5,836 nt of DNA from Desulfurococcales archaeon (GTDB lineage: Archaea; Thermoproteota; Thermoprotei_A; Sulfolobales; Desulfurococcaceae): NCBI GenBank assembly GCA_027083045.1, contig JALWQP010000068.1, positions 1-5,836 of the forward strand. Direction: 5' to 3'. This document shows positions 5,200 through 5,836 of the stretch, piece by piece; within the stretch, counting starts at the first letter, position 1, and each line of letters starts with the position of its first letter. The notes beneath the pieces were generated by a model. It was not told where the DNA came from and ran no database searches. It saw only the letters and a list, made by a program, of their open reading frames with translations. The position numbers and the translations under genes were made by a program.

Positions 5200-5836
5200 T
5201 AGAAGGCCTGATGCGAGATAGCAGGGATCCCAAATCCTAGGACATACCTGCAAAGAGCACTCATTCATGACTAAACCTCCACCACCTAAGCCTTAAGCAT
5301 AGTATGTACCTAGTGAGAATCCTCTTAAGCTCCCCAACCATGCTCATTAAGGACTGAAGAATATCCTCAGTAGTATTCTTAACAATGCGGAAAGGCTTAA
5401 CCCTACTCAATGGGATTAACGCAGTAACAACTGACATTAAGACTCCCACTACAACCATTAACGAGTATAGAGCCCACTATAAAACTATTTTAGAATATCC
5501 TTCTAAGCTTACTAAGCCAATATACAAGCTCACTAAAATCGCACCTTACATAATAACATCGTTGTTAGAGCAAGCATGGCAGTTTTATCTCAAGCCCGTT
5601 CAAACTACGTAGAAGTAGGCTAGGTTACAGGTATCAATTCCTCCAAGATCAATGTACTTTAAACCACCATTGAATCTTTTCCTAGCCTTCTTAATACTAC
5701 CATCAAATGAACCATTATCGATAATTCACGCATCAGCACTATCTAAACCGCAATAGCGACAATAAAGGATTCAAGAACCTTAAAGAAGATATCACTTAGG
5801 TTCAACAACCCATTATATTTCTACTTACTATAACTC
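5200..5836 (-). pseudogene. Decayed tandem paralogue of the GT2 glycosyltransferase
   Basis: The minus strand carries pieces of a GT2 enzyme collinear with the intact gene at 4023-5150, spread over several frames. In order: KYNGLLNLSDIFFKVLESF (from 5820) matches NYNGLSGLGELFLESLESF; IIDNGSFDGS (from 5725) matches FVDNGSCDGS; TCNLAYFYVV and SNNDVIM (5569-5549) match ACNLAYTYAV and SNNDIVV; SELVYWLSKL matches AELMYWLDKL; FIVGSILVNG matches FIAGPILVSG; VKPFRIVKNTTEDILQSLM (near 5400-5343) matches VWPFSLVANRAEKLAQFLM; and GFGIPAI near 5237-5217 matches LYGIPSL. Stops include TGA 5728-5726 (where the paralogue has Trp), TGA 5602-5600, TAA 5587-5585 and TAA 5492-5490, with frame changes near 5815-5830, 5740-5755, 5545 and 5405. 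Identity is roughly 45% in the clear blocks, so the copies diverged before this one died. Its last 150 or so codons are absent, and its first few codons lie at or beyond the window edge. It explains the whole stretch right of the GT2 gene. Confidence 0.85.

Noticed and set aside
5261..5458. Minus-strand frame of 65 codons as a separate small gene
   Set aside because: Its middle part (VKPFRIVKN and onward) aligns with residues 154-172 of the intact GT2, so it is one open fragment of the pseudogene.
5385..5612. Plus-strand open frame of 75 codons
   Set aside because: Antisense to the GT2 pseudogene, whose minus-strand blocks align with the intact gene.
1..5836. CRISPR array, tRNA, rRNA or insertion-sequence ends
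   Set aside because: No regularly spaced direct repeats, cloverleaf-like segments, transposase motifs or paired terminal inverted repeats were visible on either strand by eye.

Overview
The window looks archaeal, probably from a thermophilic crenarchaeon. The evidence is indirect: GGTGA-type Shine-Dalgarno (SD) sites, TATA-like boxes instead of bacterial -35/-10 pairs, heavy use of AGG/AGA and ATA codons, GTG and TTG starts, and archaeal-looking versions of the dTDP-rhamnose enzymes. I cannot name the genus. Every supported gene lies on the minus strand, so transcription runs from high to low coordinates.

In transcription order the layout is as follows. (1) 5836 to about 5200: a heavily decayed family 2 glycosyltransferase, recognisable along most of its length as a paralogue of the next gene. 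(2) 5150-4023: the intact GT2 glycosyltransferase, rhamnosyltransferase-like. (3) A 102-base gap with a good TATA-like box, then rmlA at 3920-2838. (4) 2810-2350: a pair of small genes resembling the DUF4258/DUF2283 toxin-antitoxin-like pair. Each carries one disabling lesion, an in-frame TAG in the first and an extra base in the second. (5) Another TATA-like box, then rmlB, rmlD and rmlC packed with gaps of 6-8 bases. The last gene is cut by the window edge at base 1.

The four rml genes make a complete route from glucose-1-phosphate and dTTP to dTDP-L-rhamnose: RmlA activates the sugar, RmlB dehydrates it, RmlC epimerises and RmlD reduces. The adjacent GT2 enzyme is a natural candidate to transfer the product, or another nucleotide sugar, onto a cell-surface glycan, glycolipid or N-glycan.

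The most interesting parts are the fossils. A diverged tandem GT2 copy is eroding directly upstream of the working one. A broken two-gene module sits inside the rhamnose cluster, between rmlA and rmlB. I found no CRISPR array, tRNA, rRNA or insertion sequence, and no clearly new system; the decayed elements are the best leads.
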